Shown here piece by piece: positions 39,218 to 46,028 of a stretch of DNA of 64,000 nucleotides. This stretch comes from CBDBND01 sp965207985 (GTDB taxonomy: Bacteria; Pseudomonadota; Alphaproteobacteria; Rhodospirillales; Rhodospirillaceae). The notes under the pieces are model-generated. The model did not search any database. It was given only the letters and a program-made list of their open reading frames with translations, and had not been told where the DNA came from. Numbering within the stretch: position 1 is the first letter of the stretch; the number at the start of each line of letters is the position of its first letter. Location of the stretch: the NCBI GenBank assembly GCA_965207985.1, contig CBDBND010000013.1, positions 1-64,000 of the forward strand, read 5' to 3'. The translations under genes and the position numbers were made by a program.

Positions 39218-39439
39218 ATGTATCGCTTGATTGATCTCTTTTGTGGTGCCGGTGGCATGACGTTGGGCTTCGCATCCGAAGAGCACTGCGGCGGATTTGA
39301 AAGTGTTTGGGCGTTGGATAACGATCCAGCAGCTCTAAGAACTTATCGCGCTAATTTTGCACCGGACGACGACGGCCCAGAGCACATCATTGACGGCGAT
39401 ATCCACGAAATAATTTCTAAAAGAAACGGAATTTCCTAG
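39218..39439 (+). pseudogene. DNA (cytosine-5) methyltransferase, N-terminal fragment
   Basis: The first 70 residues of a C5-methyltransferase are present: YRLIDLFCGAGGMTLGF is motif I (SAM loop) and VWALDNDPAALRTYRANF motif II. The frame then runs into the left inverted repeat of the IS1595 transposon and stops in it. Motif IV (Pro-Cys) and the target-recognition domain are missing, and no remainder is found on the other side of the transposon. Local DNA is AT-rich relative to the core. Probably once part of a restriction-modification or orphan methylation locus. Confidence 0.85.
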
Positions 39440-39450
39440 TTTAAGACCTT
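39426..39450 (+). repeat. Left terminal inverted repeat of the IS1595 transposon
   Basis: 25 bases, the exact reverse complement of 42710-42734. Confidence 0.9.
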
Positions 39451-39452
39451 CA

Positions 39453-39665
39453 TTAACCGTCTTCCCGATCTTCTCGCAACGTGCGCAGCCGCTCCACCCT
39501 CGCCGGGTCCGGACTCTTGATCCCCTTCTTGTCCAGTCCCTCGATCGCGTCCGCCAGTCCCCAGGCGTAATCCCGCTCCTGTTCCGATATCCCCGGCCTC
39601 ATCGCTAGGCGTCTCAGTTGCGCCGGGTGAGGGCTTCTCGCGCTGTTCTCGTTGGCTGGCTTCAT
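39453..39665 (-). CDS. Small hypothetical passenger protein
   Basis: This 70-residue, hydrophilic frame immediately inside the left repeat has a helical-looking, charged composition (ISEQERDYAWGLADAIEGLDKKG). No family is recognised. I prefer this frame over an overlapping Gly/Arg-rich minus-strand frame because its composition is protein-like. Expression is not shown. Confidence 0.4.
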   Translation of the reverse strand: MKPANENSARSPHPAQLRRLAMRPGISEQERDYAWGLADAIEGLDKKGIKSPDPARVERLRTLREDREDG

Positions 39666-39727
39666 AGAGTTGGCGATTCAATTACAGTTGAGTTGCATTT
39701 ACATCTTTAATGATTAACTATTGCAGT

Positions 39728-40033
39728 ATGGACACGCCAAGCGAAGTGCTACCCGAACATATGTCTGTGGCTGACAGAAACATGCGGCTTTATGAGACGT
39801 TGAAAGGATACGGTTTGTTCATCACCCCAGTTTGCTCCGAAAAAGATCCGACAGTTATTGATCAGATGGTGGTTTCCTGTGCCATGCCGACGGTTGATTT
39901 GGGTGTTTGCGCTTGCCAGAAGGCTTCATCGAGTGACATTAGCCCGCCAGTGAAGCGGTCGGACGTTGGAGAGGGTGTCACTCCCCCCATCAGAAACGCG
40001 GACAATGTGGTCGATTTCCCATCCGTACTCTGA
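39728..40033 (+). CDS. Hypothetical passenger protein
   Basis: Starts at the ATG at 39728 (MDTPSEVLPEHMSVADRNMR); about 101 residues. The first 60 residues look protein-like (MRLYETLKGYGLFITPV; DPTVIDQMVVSCAMP). The last third overlaps the HNH gene on the opposite strand and may be non-native. No family is recognised. Confidence 0.4.
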   Translation: MDTPSEVLPEHMSVADRNMRLYETLKGYGLFITPVCSEKDPTVIDQMVVSCAMPTVDLGVCACQKASSSDISPPVKRSDVGEGVTPPIRNADNVVDFPSVL

Positions 40034-40183
40034 ATTCCTATCGCCGTAGTCAGTGAATCGTATCACGTTCCCGTAATCGTCTTGGCGCCACATATCAGGG
40101 CTGTAGTCTGGGATTTCCTTACCCTTCTGCCACACGGATAAAATCCATCTTTGATGTGCGCCTTGGGACAGTAATCCTGTCAT
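39926..40183 (-). CDS. Small HNH-motif protein
   Basis: The 85-residue protein has the sequence WRQDDYGNVIRFTDYG, then YGWEIDHIVRVSDGGSDTLS and NVRPLHWRAN. It matches a short HNH-type nuclease module: the metal-ligand His in DHI, and Asn/His in the SNVRPLHWRAN helix. The family cleaves or nicks DNA, but many short stand-alone members are uncharacterised. It lies inside the IS1595 transposon, convergent with the ORF at 39728 and divergent from the secreted small protein, and might assist transposition or defend the element. Confidence 0.7.
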   Translation of the reverse strand: MTGLLSQGAHQRWILSVWQKGKEIPDYSPDMWRQDDYGNVIRFTDYGDRNSEYGWEIDHIVRVSDGGSDTLSNVRPLHWRANVTR

Positions 40184-40213
40184 AGCGTCCTACTCTGTTG
40201 CGAGGAGACGCAC

Positions 40214-40241
40214 TTGACAGGTTCGCGACCAATGGTATTTT
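40214..40241 (+). promoter_or_regulatory. Candidate sigma-70-type promoter
   Basis: A perfect -35 TTGACA (40214-40219), a 16-base spacer and TATTTT as -10 (40236-40241). It points to a start near 40248 and a terminator only about 65 bases later. Confidence 0.5.
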
Positions 40242-40247
40242 GGCCGT

Positions 40248-40315
40248 GTCGACGAACTTCTGTCGAGGCGTCCGCCTCTGTGATTAGGGCCTCCCCATGA
40301 GGCCCTTTTCGCTTT
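40248..40315 (+). ncRNA. Candidate small RNA inside the transposon
   Basis: A stretch of about 65 bases is framed by the promoter at 40214 and the terminator at 40286. It contains a hairpin GAGGC-GTCC-GCCTC (40265-40278) before the terminator hairpin, and no open frame of note. It lies between divergently transcribed genes, where a plus-strand terminator has no upstream mRNA to end, so an independent short transcript is the simplest reading. It could instead be a 5' attenuator for the genes at 40376. Confidence 0.4.
40286..40315 (+). terminator. Rho-independent terminator in intergenic region
   Basis: Stem AGGGCCT / AGGCCCT (7 pairs, 7-base loop) followed by TTTCGCTTTC. Confidence 0.7.
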
Positions 40316-40375
40316 CTCAGGCTACAATATTTTGTGGCGCCAACTCAAGACTCTACCACCGGGTGATAATTGACT

Positions 40376-40627
40376 ATGCTTAAACCAATCCTTCCGGTCG
40401 TTGCCCTAATCCTTATTTTCACAGCGCCAGTTCGAGCGCATATGGATGAGAACTGCGCTGAGGCATTGACGACATATTCTCTGGTTGTCGCCACTTGGGT
40501 TTCGACGACCCCGCCAGGGGAGCCATTAAGGTTTGACGACCCGCCCGAACACGTTATTACCGCCCTGCGCCGGGTGCATCTAGCCTGTGTTCATAGCGCA
40601 AATCCGAACACTGGAAACAGGAAATGA
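40376..40627 (+). CDS. Small secreted passenger protein
   Basis: 83 residues from the ATG at 40376 (a TTG six bases earlier is the alternative). A clear signal peptide (LKPILPVVALILIFTAPVRA, cut before HMDENC) is followed by about 60 residues with two Cys (ENCAEAL and HLACVHS), probably a disulfide. No family is recognised. The stop overlaps the next start (ATGA), so it is coupled to the HTH-like gene. It resembles the small periplasmic proteins carried by mobile elements. Confidence 0.6.
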   Translation: MLKPILPVVALILIFTAPVRAHMDENCAEALTTYSLVVATWVSTTPPGEPLRFDDPPEHVITALRRVHLACVHSANPNTGNRK

Positions 40628-40848
40628 AAAGAATCCGTCTTCACGACGAAATTGCAGCCATTCTAGCTGACAACGGTAATCGGTGGATGACCACCCGAGA
40701 GATCGCAGCGCTGGTTAATGAACGGGGCCGGTATCGAAAGCGGGATGGGTCAAAGGTGATGGCCAACCAAATTGTGGCTCGTATCGCTAAGCCGAAACAC
40801 GCCGGTAGGTTTGAAAAGGCGCGGACGATTCGTTTATTAAAACTGTGA
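40624..40848 (+). CDS. Small winged-helix-like passenger protein
   Basis: The 74-residue basic protein reads RLHDEIAAILADNGNRWMTTREIAALVNERGRYRKRDGS, then VMANQIVARIAKPKHAGRFEK. The pattern of helix, turn, recognition helix and wing resembles HARE/HB1-type winged helices. Such small proteins are frequent in mobile DNA. Its likely role is DNA binding, perhaps regulating the element. Coupled to the secreted small protein upstream. Confidence 0.55.
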   Translation: MKRIRLHDEIAAILADNGNRWMTTREIAALVNERGRYRKRDGSKVMANQIVARIAKPKHAGRFEKARTIRLLKL

Positions 40849-40880
40849 GTCGATGCGCCCCGCCCGGGGATGCCTCCGTC

Positions 40881-41759
40881 CTATTCCCTGTTTTGTGACG
40901 GGAACGCTCTGTTCAGATTACCCATGAAGCGGTCCCAGTTTGGGGATGCCCGCATCAGGGCCATGACGGCTGCTAAATGTTCTTTCAGTTTCGGGTGGCC
41001 GATATCCGGCGTGAACCACTGGTGAAACGTACTCTTGCGCCGCCCGCTTTTTTGCGTTGGATTGAGATGCTTCAATTCATCCAACACACCCGGCGCAAGG
41101 CGGTCATAGACAAGATCATTGGTGTAGTGCCCGATCACGGAGGGCCTTTTGTGACCGTCCGGTCCAGGCCACTTTTTCAGCCTGTAGATTTCCTCGTAGA
41201 ATTCGTAAGGGAAGGTTCTAGTCCATGGTTGCAGTTCCTTGGCGATAAACTTCTCAAGGATCGTCGCCAGGGCTCTCCGCTCCCGAACCGTCTGATAGCC
41301 TGTTGCTTCGTCTATCAGGCCAATAATGCCTATGCGCCGTAGGCCACGGTTCAAGATATTGGCCCGCTCCACCAATTGGGCCTGCCTAGTGGTCAGTGCA
41401 CCCGCTTGGTCAGCGTCCAATATAGCGTCGATGATATCCTCTAATATCTCAGCGGGGTAGGCCAAGGCGGTCCTTCCTCCTCGCGGAGGTTGGAATTCGA
41501 TAGGTGAAAAAGTGCGCGCTGAATAGTCCTTAGTTTCCATGCCCTTAGCCTGTATTGTACTAAGAAACTCTACAATTCTGGGCGCGCCGTGCTTGCCTCC
41601 TCCAGTCCCCATACCGATACTGGACTGAAGCCCGCGCTGGCTTAGGACTCGAGTCTCGTCTTCAAGCACATAGCAGGGTATTTCTATATCCCCGATCACA
41701 AGCGGCCTGTCTTCAGCTCCGGCTATTGCCTTAAGCACTTTCTTTCTCGGCATATTCAC
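40881..41759 (-). CDS. P63C-domain protein
   Basis: The 292-residue protein's C-terminal half matches the P63C domain known from phage and mobile-element proteins: FPYEFYEEIYRLKKW, GHYTNDLVYDRLAPGVLDEL, FHQWFTPDIGHPKLKEHLAAVMALM. The N-terminal half has LVIGDIEIPCYVLEDETRVLSQRGLQSSIGM, recalling phage-antirepressor-like (Bro/KilA-type) beginnings. The biochemical role is unknown. Its ATG overlaps the transposase stop by 4 bases, so it is co-translated with the transposase and is probably part of the element's business. Confidence 0.85.
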   Translation of the reverse strand: MNMPRKKVLKAIAGAEDRPLVIGDIEIPCYVLEDETRVLSQRGLQSSIGMGTGGGKHGAPRIVEFLSTIQAKGMETKDYSARTFSPIEFQPPRGGRTALAYPAEILEDIIDAILDADQAGALTTRQAQLVERANILNRGLRRIGIIGLIDEATGYQTVRERRALATILEKFIAKELQPWTRTFPYEFYEEIYRLKKWPGPDGHKRPSVIGHYTNDLVYDRLAPGVLDELKHLNPTQKSGRRKSTFHQWFTPDIGHPKLKEHLAAVMALMRASPNWDRFMGNLNRAFPSQNRE

Positions 41760-42637
41760 ACTCCCAATGCGCGGTTGATTGTCAGGGCGAACTGCACATC
41801 GCTATCGGCTTTCCGCAAGTTGTAGCGGTAGCAGAATTCATCCACGTACTTTTGCAGGTGTTTCTGGCTAACGCTGTGGAACTGGCCGAACATGCCGCGC
41901 TTCAACAGCGCCCAGAAGCCTTCGATGGTGTTGGTGTGGATATCGCCATCGACGTACCAGTCCTGGTGCTTGATGACGGAATGCGGCAGTACCTTGGCCA
42001 TGCCCAGATAGGCTTTGTATTCGTCTGTGATCAGTTCCGCCTTGGAGGTATCAACGCTGTCCTTGACGAAGGCCCGCATGTGTTTGCCCTTCATCTTGTC
42101 TTTCTGGACCGCCTTGGCGGACACCTTGCCGCCCCGCTCTACCGCCCCGATAACCGGGTCTTTATTGGTGCCACGGCCCGGTTTGTGCTTACCGTCCTTG
42201 CCTGAACCCCTGGTGCCTTTGCGGGGTTTGCCGCCGATGTAGGTTTCGTCCATTTCCACGATGCCGGTCAAAAGGGACCGCTGTGTCCTCTGGCTCATGG
42301 CCTTGCGGATCTGCATGGAAATCCGCCACGCGGTATTCTTGTTCACTTCTAGATCGCGGGACAGTTGGAGCGCGGACAGGCCCTTCTTCGCGTTGAGAAC
42401 CAACGTAATAGCCAGGAACCACTTTTGCAGCGGCATATGGGTGTGGTGGAAGATCGTGCCGACAGTGACGCTGAAACTGGACTTACAGTCATAGCAGCGG
42501 TGGCGGTGGCGATGCGGTGCCGTGTTCAGAGAACCGCAGTAGGGGCATGACACGCCGTCTTTCCATCGGACGGCCTCAAGGTAGGCTACGCAACTCTCCT
42601 TGGTGGGAAAACGCTCGAATATCTGTATAATGTTCAT
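41756..42637 (-). CDS. IS1595-family transposase (ISXO2-like DDE)
   Basis: The 293-residue protein has an N-terminal zinc ribbon (SCPYCGSLN..RCYDCKSSF), a helix-turn-helix (LSALQLSRDLEVNKNTAWRI) and an ISXO2-like catalytic domain with GIVEMDETYIGG (first acid), ELITDEYKAY (second acid) and HTNTIEGFWALLKRG (third position, NTIEGF). All expected residues are present and the frame is open, so it is probably functional. It is 5' to the P63C gene with overlapping stop/start. Confidence 0.93.
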   Translation of the reverse strand: MNIIQIFERFPTKESCVAYLEAVRWKDGVSCPYCGSLNTAPHRHRHRCYDCKSSFSVTVGTIFHHTHMPLQKWFLAITLVLNAKKGLSALQLSRDLEVNKNTAWRISMQIRKAMSQRTQRSLLTGIVEMDETYIGGKPRKGTRGSGKDGKHKPGRGTNKDPVIGAVERGGKVSAKAVQKDKMKGKHMRAFVKDSVDTSKAELITDEYKAYLGMAKVLPHSVIKHQDWYVDGDIHTNTIEGFWALLKRGMFGQFHSVSQKHLQKYVDEFCYRYNLRKADSDVQFALTINRALGV

Positions 42638-42709
42638 GGCTTCCTGTTTTGGTTTAGCTGTTCAATCCCTTAACAAGACTGAATTTAGCGAAAACCAGGG
42701 CAGGAAGTC

Positions 42710-42734
42710 AAGGTCTTAAACTAGGAAATTCCGT
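42710..42734 (-). repeat. Right terminal inverted repeat of the IS1595 transposon
   Basis: 25 bases, the exact reverse complement of 39426-39450. Confidence 0.9.
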
Positions 42735-43644
42735 CATATTTTTTTCGGCGCAAGCGATAGCAGCCGAGCCAGGCGACATTCTCAAAGACTGTGACATTTG
42801 CCCCGAACTGGTGATTGTACCGCCGGGGGAATTTCGCATGGGCACGCCGTTGGGCATTCCCATCGACAATGAGACCGGTGAGCAGCCACCCATCCAGATG
42901 ACCGTCCCCAAGACCTTTGCCTTGGGGCGCTTCGAAGTCACGCGTGGTCAGTTCCAGACGTTCGCCGACGATACCGGTTTCGAGCCCACCATCCTTTGCC
43001 GGGTGTGGAACGGTGACATCGAACGCTACGACGACAACACAACGCGCACCTGGAAGACGGCGTTTGTTCCACCGCGCCCGCTCGACAACCACCCGGTCAA
43101 CTGCGTCTCATGGGAAGACGCTCAGTTATATGTGAATTGGCTGGCCGAACGCACGGGCCTCGGGTTCCGTCTGCCAACGGAAGCGGAGTGGGAATACGCC
43201 GCCCGGGCGGGATCGTCCGCGCTTTATCCCTGGGGCAACAATCCCAACCAGGGCTGCCGCTGGGTCAACGCTTACGATCTCGACAGCCGGGAAACGTATC
43301 CTTTGTCTTGGACTCACATGGCTTGCAGGGATGGGTTCGCAGACATCGCGCCGGTCGGATCATTAGAGCCCAACGCATTTGGTCTTTACGACATGTTGGG
43401 CAATGTGTGGGAGTTCGCCGAAGACTGCGCCACCAAATCCCACATCGGCCGGCCCCAAGACGGCCGCGCCTGGGTTTGGGAAGGCGGCTGTGCCCGGCGC
43501 ATCCAACGCGGCGGCGGTTGGATGACCTCCACCGCCCGCATCCGCCCCGGCTATCACGGCGATGCCAACGCCACCCACCGGTTCGACTTCGGCGGCTTCC
43601 GCGTGGCGCGGGACCTGACGGAAGAAGAAAGGGGCGCGCCATGA
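42735..43644 (+). pseudogene. SUMF1/FGE-like protein 1, signal peptide cut by transposon
   Basis: The frame is open from the transposon end: IFFSAQAIAAEPGDILKDCDICPELVIVPPGEFRMGTP, so only the tail of a signal peptide remains before the DCDxCP motif. The first ATG inside (42838 region; frame from 42811) would start within the domain. The SUMF1 fold is otherwise complete: FEVTRGQFQTFADDTGF, VNCVSWEDAQLYVNWLAE, LPTEAEWEYAARAG, NAFGLYDMLGNVWEFAEDC, IQRGGGWMTS, GGFRVARD. The active-site Cys pair of true formylglycine-generating enzymes is absent. Probably cannot be exported now. Its stop overlaps the next start (ATGA). Confidence 0.75.
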
Positions 43645-44567
43645 GGCACGTTGCCCTTCTTCTGTTTCCACTCACGGCATTCGCCCAAACGCCCGGCGAC
43701 GTGATTCAGGATTGCGATGATTGCCCGCGCATGGTGGTTATCAATGCGGGTTCTTTTGAAATGGGCACGCCCACCGGCGCCTATGAAGTCAACGTGGAGT
43801 CGGGCGAAGGCCCGCCTATCCAAATCACCATCCGCAAGGCCTATGCCATCGGCGAGACGGAAGTGACCATCGGCCACTACCGCGCCTTCGTCGAGGCGAC
43901 GGGTTTTAAGACCGGCCCGGGATGCCAGGTGTTCTTACCCGGCGGCGGTGGCACCACGGACCCGGACGCCAACTGGGCGAGTCCCGTTCAACCGCGTAGA
44001 GCAACGGACAATCATCCCGTCTCCTGTATCAATTACCAGGAGATGGTTACCTATGCGGATTGGCTGACGGAAATCACCGGGCATACCTATCGCATGCCGT
44101 CGGAGTCCGAATGGGAATATGCCGCCCGCGCCGGCACCACGGCGCCGCGCCCTTGGGGCGGCTCCACGTCCTTTGAAGGCGTGTCGTTGTCGCTCACCTG
44201 CGAACATGCCAATGGGTACGACATAGCGGCGCAACGGGAGTACACCTTTGCCTGGCCCTATGCCCGGTGTAATGACGGCTATGCCGACGTGGCCCCCGTG
44301 GCCTCGTTTCAGAAAAGCGCCTGGGGGCTTTACGACATGATGGGCAATCAGTGGGAGATGGTTGAAGACTGTCACACCGGCAGCTATTGGGGGCGCCCGC
44401 CCGACGAGCGTGCCTGGTTCTGGGAGGGCGGCTGCCCCCGCCGTGTCGTGCGCGGCGGTGGCTGGTACAGCCGGCCCACCAATGTGCGTCCGGCCCGGCG
44501 GGCCAGCGGTGACGTTAATAGCCGCGGTAACGATCTCGGCTTCCGCCTTGTCCGCGAGCTGCCATAA
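43641..44567 (+). CDS. Exported SUMF1/FGE-like protein 2
   Basis: The 308-residue protein starts at an ATG overlapping the previous stop. Signal peptide (RHVALLLFPLTAFA), then VIQDCDDCPRMVVINAGSFEMGTP and the SUMF1 domain: ETEVTIGHYRAFVEATGF, MPSESEWEYAARAGT, WGLYDMMGNQWEMVEDC, VVRGGGWYS and a LGFRLVREL end. The WLC/CNRYR-type cysteines needed for oxidising sulfatase cysteine are absent, so a formylglycine-generating role is unlikely. Family relatives include ergothioneine (EgtB) and other oxygenase or binding roles. Conserved Cys pairs (CDDC; EDC/GGC) suggest periplasmic disulfides. Confidence 0.85.
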   Translation: MRHVALLLFPLTAFAQTPGDVIQDCDDCPRMVVINAGSFEMGTPTGAYEVNVESGEGPPIQITIRKAYAIGETEVTIGHYRAFVEATGFKTGPGCQVFLPGGGGTTDPDANWASPVQPRRATDNHPVSCINYQEMVTYADWLTEITGHTYRMPSESEWEYAARAGTTAPRPWGGSTSFEGVSLSLTCEHANGYDIAAQREYTFAWPYARCNDGYADVAPVASFQKSAWGLYDMMGNQWEMVEDCHTGSYWGRPPDERAWFWEGGCPRRVVRGGGWYSRPTNVRPARRASGDVNSRGNDLGFRLVRELP

Positions 44568-44590
44568 AGAAAGAGAAGGGGACGAATGTA

Positions 44591-46012
44591 ATGAAAACAA
44601 TGATCGGTTTTGTAATTCCACTTGCGCTGATGAGCGTATCAGCGTTTGCGCAAGACGACGCAAGCTTGTCGGCAGGAGACGTCATTCACGATTGCGACGA
44701 CTGTCCCGACCTTGTCGTGGTACCACCTGGCGAATTCATGATGGGTACGCCGGTCAGCGACCGGGAAGTGGATCTCGGCCGCGGTGAAGGCCCGCAAGTG
44801 AAGATCACCATTGATTACGCTTTTGCCGTCGGGCGCACGGAAGTCACCCACGGCCAGTTCAAAGCTTTCGTTGACGCCACCGGACACGAGCCCGAAAACC
44901 TCTGCCGGGTGTGGAGCGACGAAATCGGGTTCAACAATGATCCCGAAGCCAATTGGCTCAACAGGAGACAGCCGCGACGGGTGCGCGACGATCATCCGGT
45001 CGGCTGCGTGTCTTGGAATGACGCCAAAGCCTATGTCGCTTGGCTGGCTCAGATCACCAACAAACGCTACCGGTTGTTGAGCGAAGCGGAATGGGAATAC
45101 GCGGCCCGCGCCGGTACCACCACGTCGCGCTTTTGGGGATCGAGCCCCAATGCGGCTTGCCAATGGGCCAACACCTTCGATCTTGATGGTGCCGAGGAAT
45201 ATCCCTTTCCCTGGTTTCCCGCCACCTGCCGGGACGGCTATGCGGACCTGGCCCCCGTCGGTCAGTTCCAACCCAACGCTTTTGGTCTTTACGACATGAT
45301 TGGCAACGTTTGGGAGTGGACCGAAGACTGCTGGGCGGCAACGCACATCGGTCGGCCTGCAGATGGCTCGCCCTGGGTGTGGGAGGTGGGCTGTGACCGC
45401 CACACCACCCGTGGCGGCGGCTGGCTCTCCGCCCCAATACGCAATCGCATTGCCTGGCCGGGGCGCGACCCCTCCGACATGCGCAACACCCAGTTCGGTT
45501 TTCGTGTGGCGCGCGATCTCGGCACCGGCCGCGGCACAGGCCAAGGCGGGTCCATCCGCCGCATGACCATGTTTACCTCCGATGTGGAAACCTCAAAGGC
45601 CTTCTGGTCGGAAGCCATGGGGTATCAAGTCACCTTTGAAGACGCGGCCTTTGGCGGCGAAGAAACCGCAAGCACGTTGAACCTGGACGAAGGCAACCGG
45701 GCGCACTTTGTCATGATGACGCCGGTGGGCGGTGACGGCCCCATGATCGGCCTGCTCGGCTCCAGCGGTGATGAGTTCCAGCCCATTCAGCGGGACGGAG
45801 CGCAACAGCCCCGGGCCGGGGAATCACTCATCGTGGTGAAAGTCCCCGATGTGTTCGCCACCTTTGATACACTGCGTGCTATGGGTATCCGTATCGCCTC
45901 GAAACCCTCGCGACTGACCGGTCAGCAGACCAGCGTGGTCGGCTATGAAGGTACGGTCTACAGTCCCGACGGTATGCGCATCATCGTCCAGCAGGTTGAG
46001 TCGGGTGGGTGA
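44591..46012 (+). CDS. Exported SUMF1-like protein 3 fused to a VOC (glyoxalase-fold) domain
   Basis: The 473-residue protein has a signal peptide (MIGFVIPLALMSVSAFA), DCDDCPDLVVVPPGEFMMGTP, and a SUMF1 domain to about residue 312 (SEAEWEYAARAGT, GLYDMIGNVWEWTEDC, TTRGGGWLSAP, GFRVARDL). A Gly-rich linker (GTGRGTGQGG) follows, then about 150 residues of VOC fold (IRRMTMFTSDVETSKAFWSEAMGYQV; VVKVPDVFATFDTLRAMGI; GYEGTVYSPDGMRIIVQQ). VOC domains bind metals and catalyse isomerisations, dioxygenations or binding of small molecules. No frameshift lies at the join, so the fusion appears genuine. Third of a tandem triplet; a ribosome site (GAAGGGG) lies 8 bases upstream of a GTAATG start. Confidence 0.85.
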   Translation: MKTMIGFVIPLALMSVSAFAQDDASLSAGDVIHDCDDCPDLVVVPPGEFMMGTPVSDREVDLGRGEGPQVKITIDYAFAVGRTEVTHGQFKAFVDATGHEPENLCRVWSDEIGFNNDPEANWLNRRQPRRVRDDHPVGCVSWNDAKAYVAWLAQITNKRYRLLSEAEWEYAARAGTTTSRFWGSSPNAACQWANTFDLDGAEEYPFPWFPATCRDGYADLAPVGQFQPNAFGLYDMIGNVWEWTEDCWAATHIGRPADGSPWVWEVGCDRHTTRGGGWLSAPIRNRIAWPGRDPSDMRNTQFGFRVARDLGTGRGTGQGGSIRRMTMFTSDVETSKAFWSEAMGYQVTFEDAAFGGEETASTLNLDEGNRAHFVMMTPVGGDGPMIGLLGSSGDEFQPIQRDGAQQPRAGESLIVVKVPDVFATFDTLRAMGIRIASKPSRLTGQQTSVVGYEGTVYSPDGMRIIVQQVESGG

Positions 46013-46028
46013 AACTAGGAGACACGCC

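Larger units (their letters stand above)
39426..42734. mobile_element. IS1595-family transposon with passenger genes
   Basis: Perfect 25-base terminal inverted repeats (39426-39450 and 42710-42734; outer bases ACGGAATTTCC) bound 3.3 kb. Inside are the transposase, a P63C-domain gene coupled to it, an HNH gene, a winged-helix-like gene, small ORFs and a candidate small RNA. The left end cuts a cytosine methyltransferase, and the right end cuts the signal peptide of a SUMF1 gene. No direct repeat flanks it, so flanking DNA was deleted or rearranged after insertion. The perfect repeats and open transposase suggest recent activity. Confidence 0.9.

Noticed and set aside
39436..39681. Minus-strand 81-codon ORF at the transposon left end
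   Set aside because: Gly/Arg/Glu-rich shadow of the more protein-like 70-codon frame at 39453-39665.
43110..43640. N-terminal extension of the second SUMF1 gene
   Set aside because: The extension is an out-of-frame translation of the first SUMF1 gene; the signal peptide begins at 43641.
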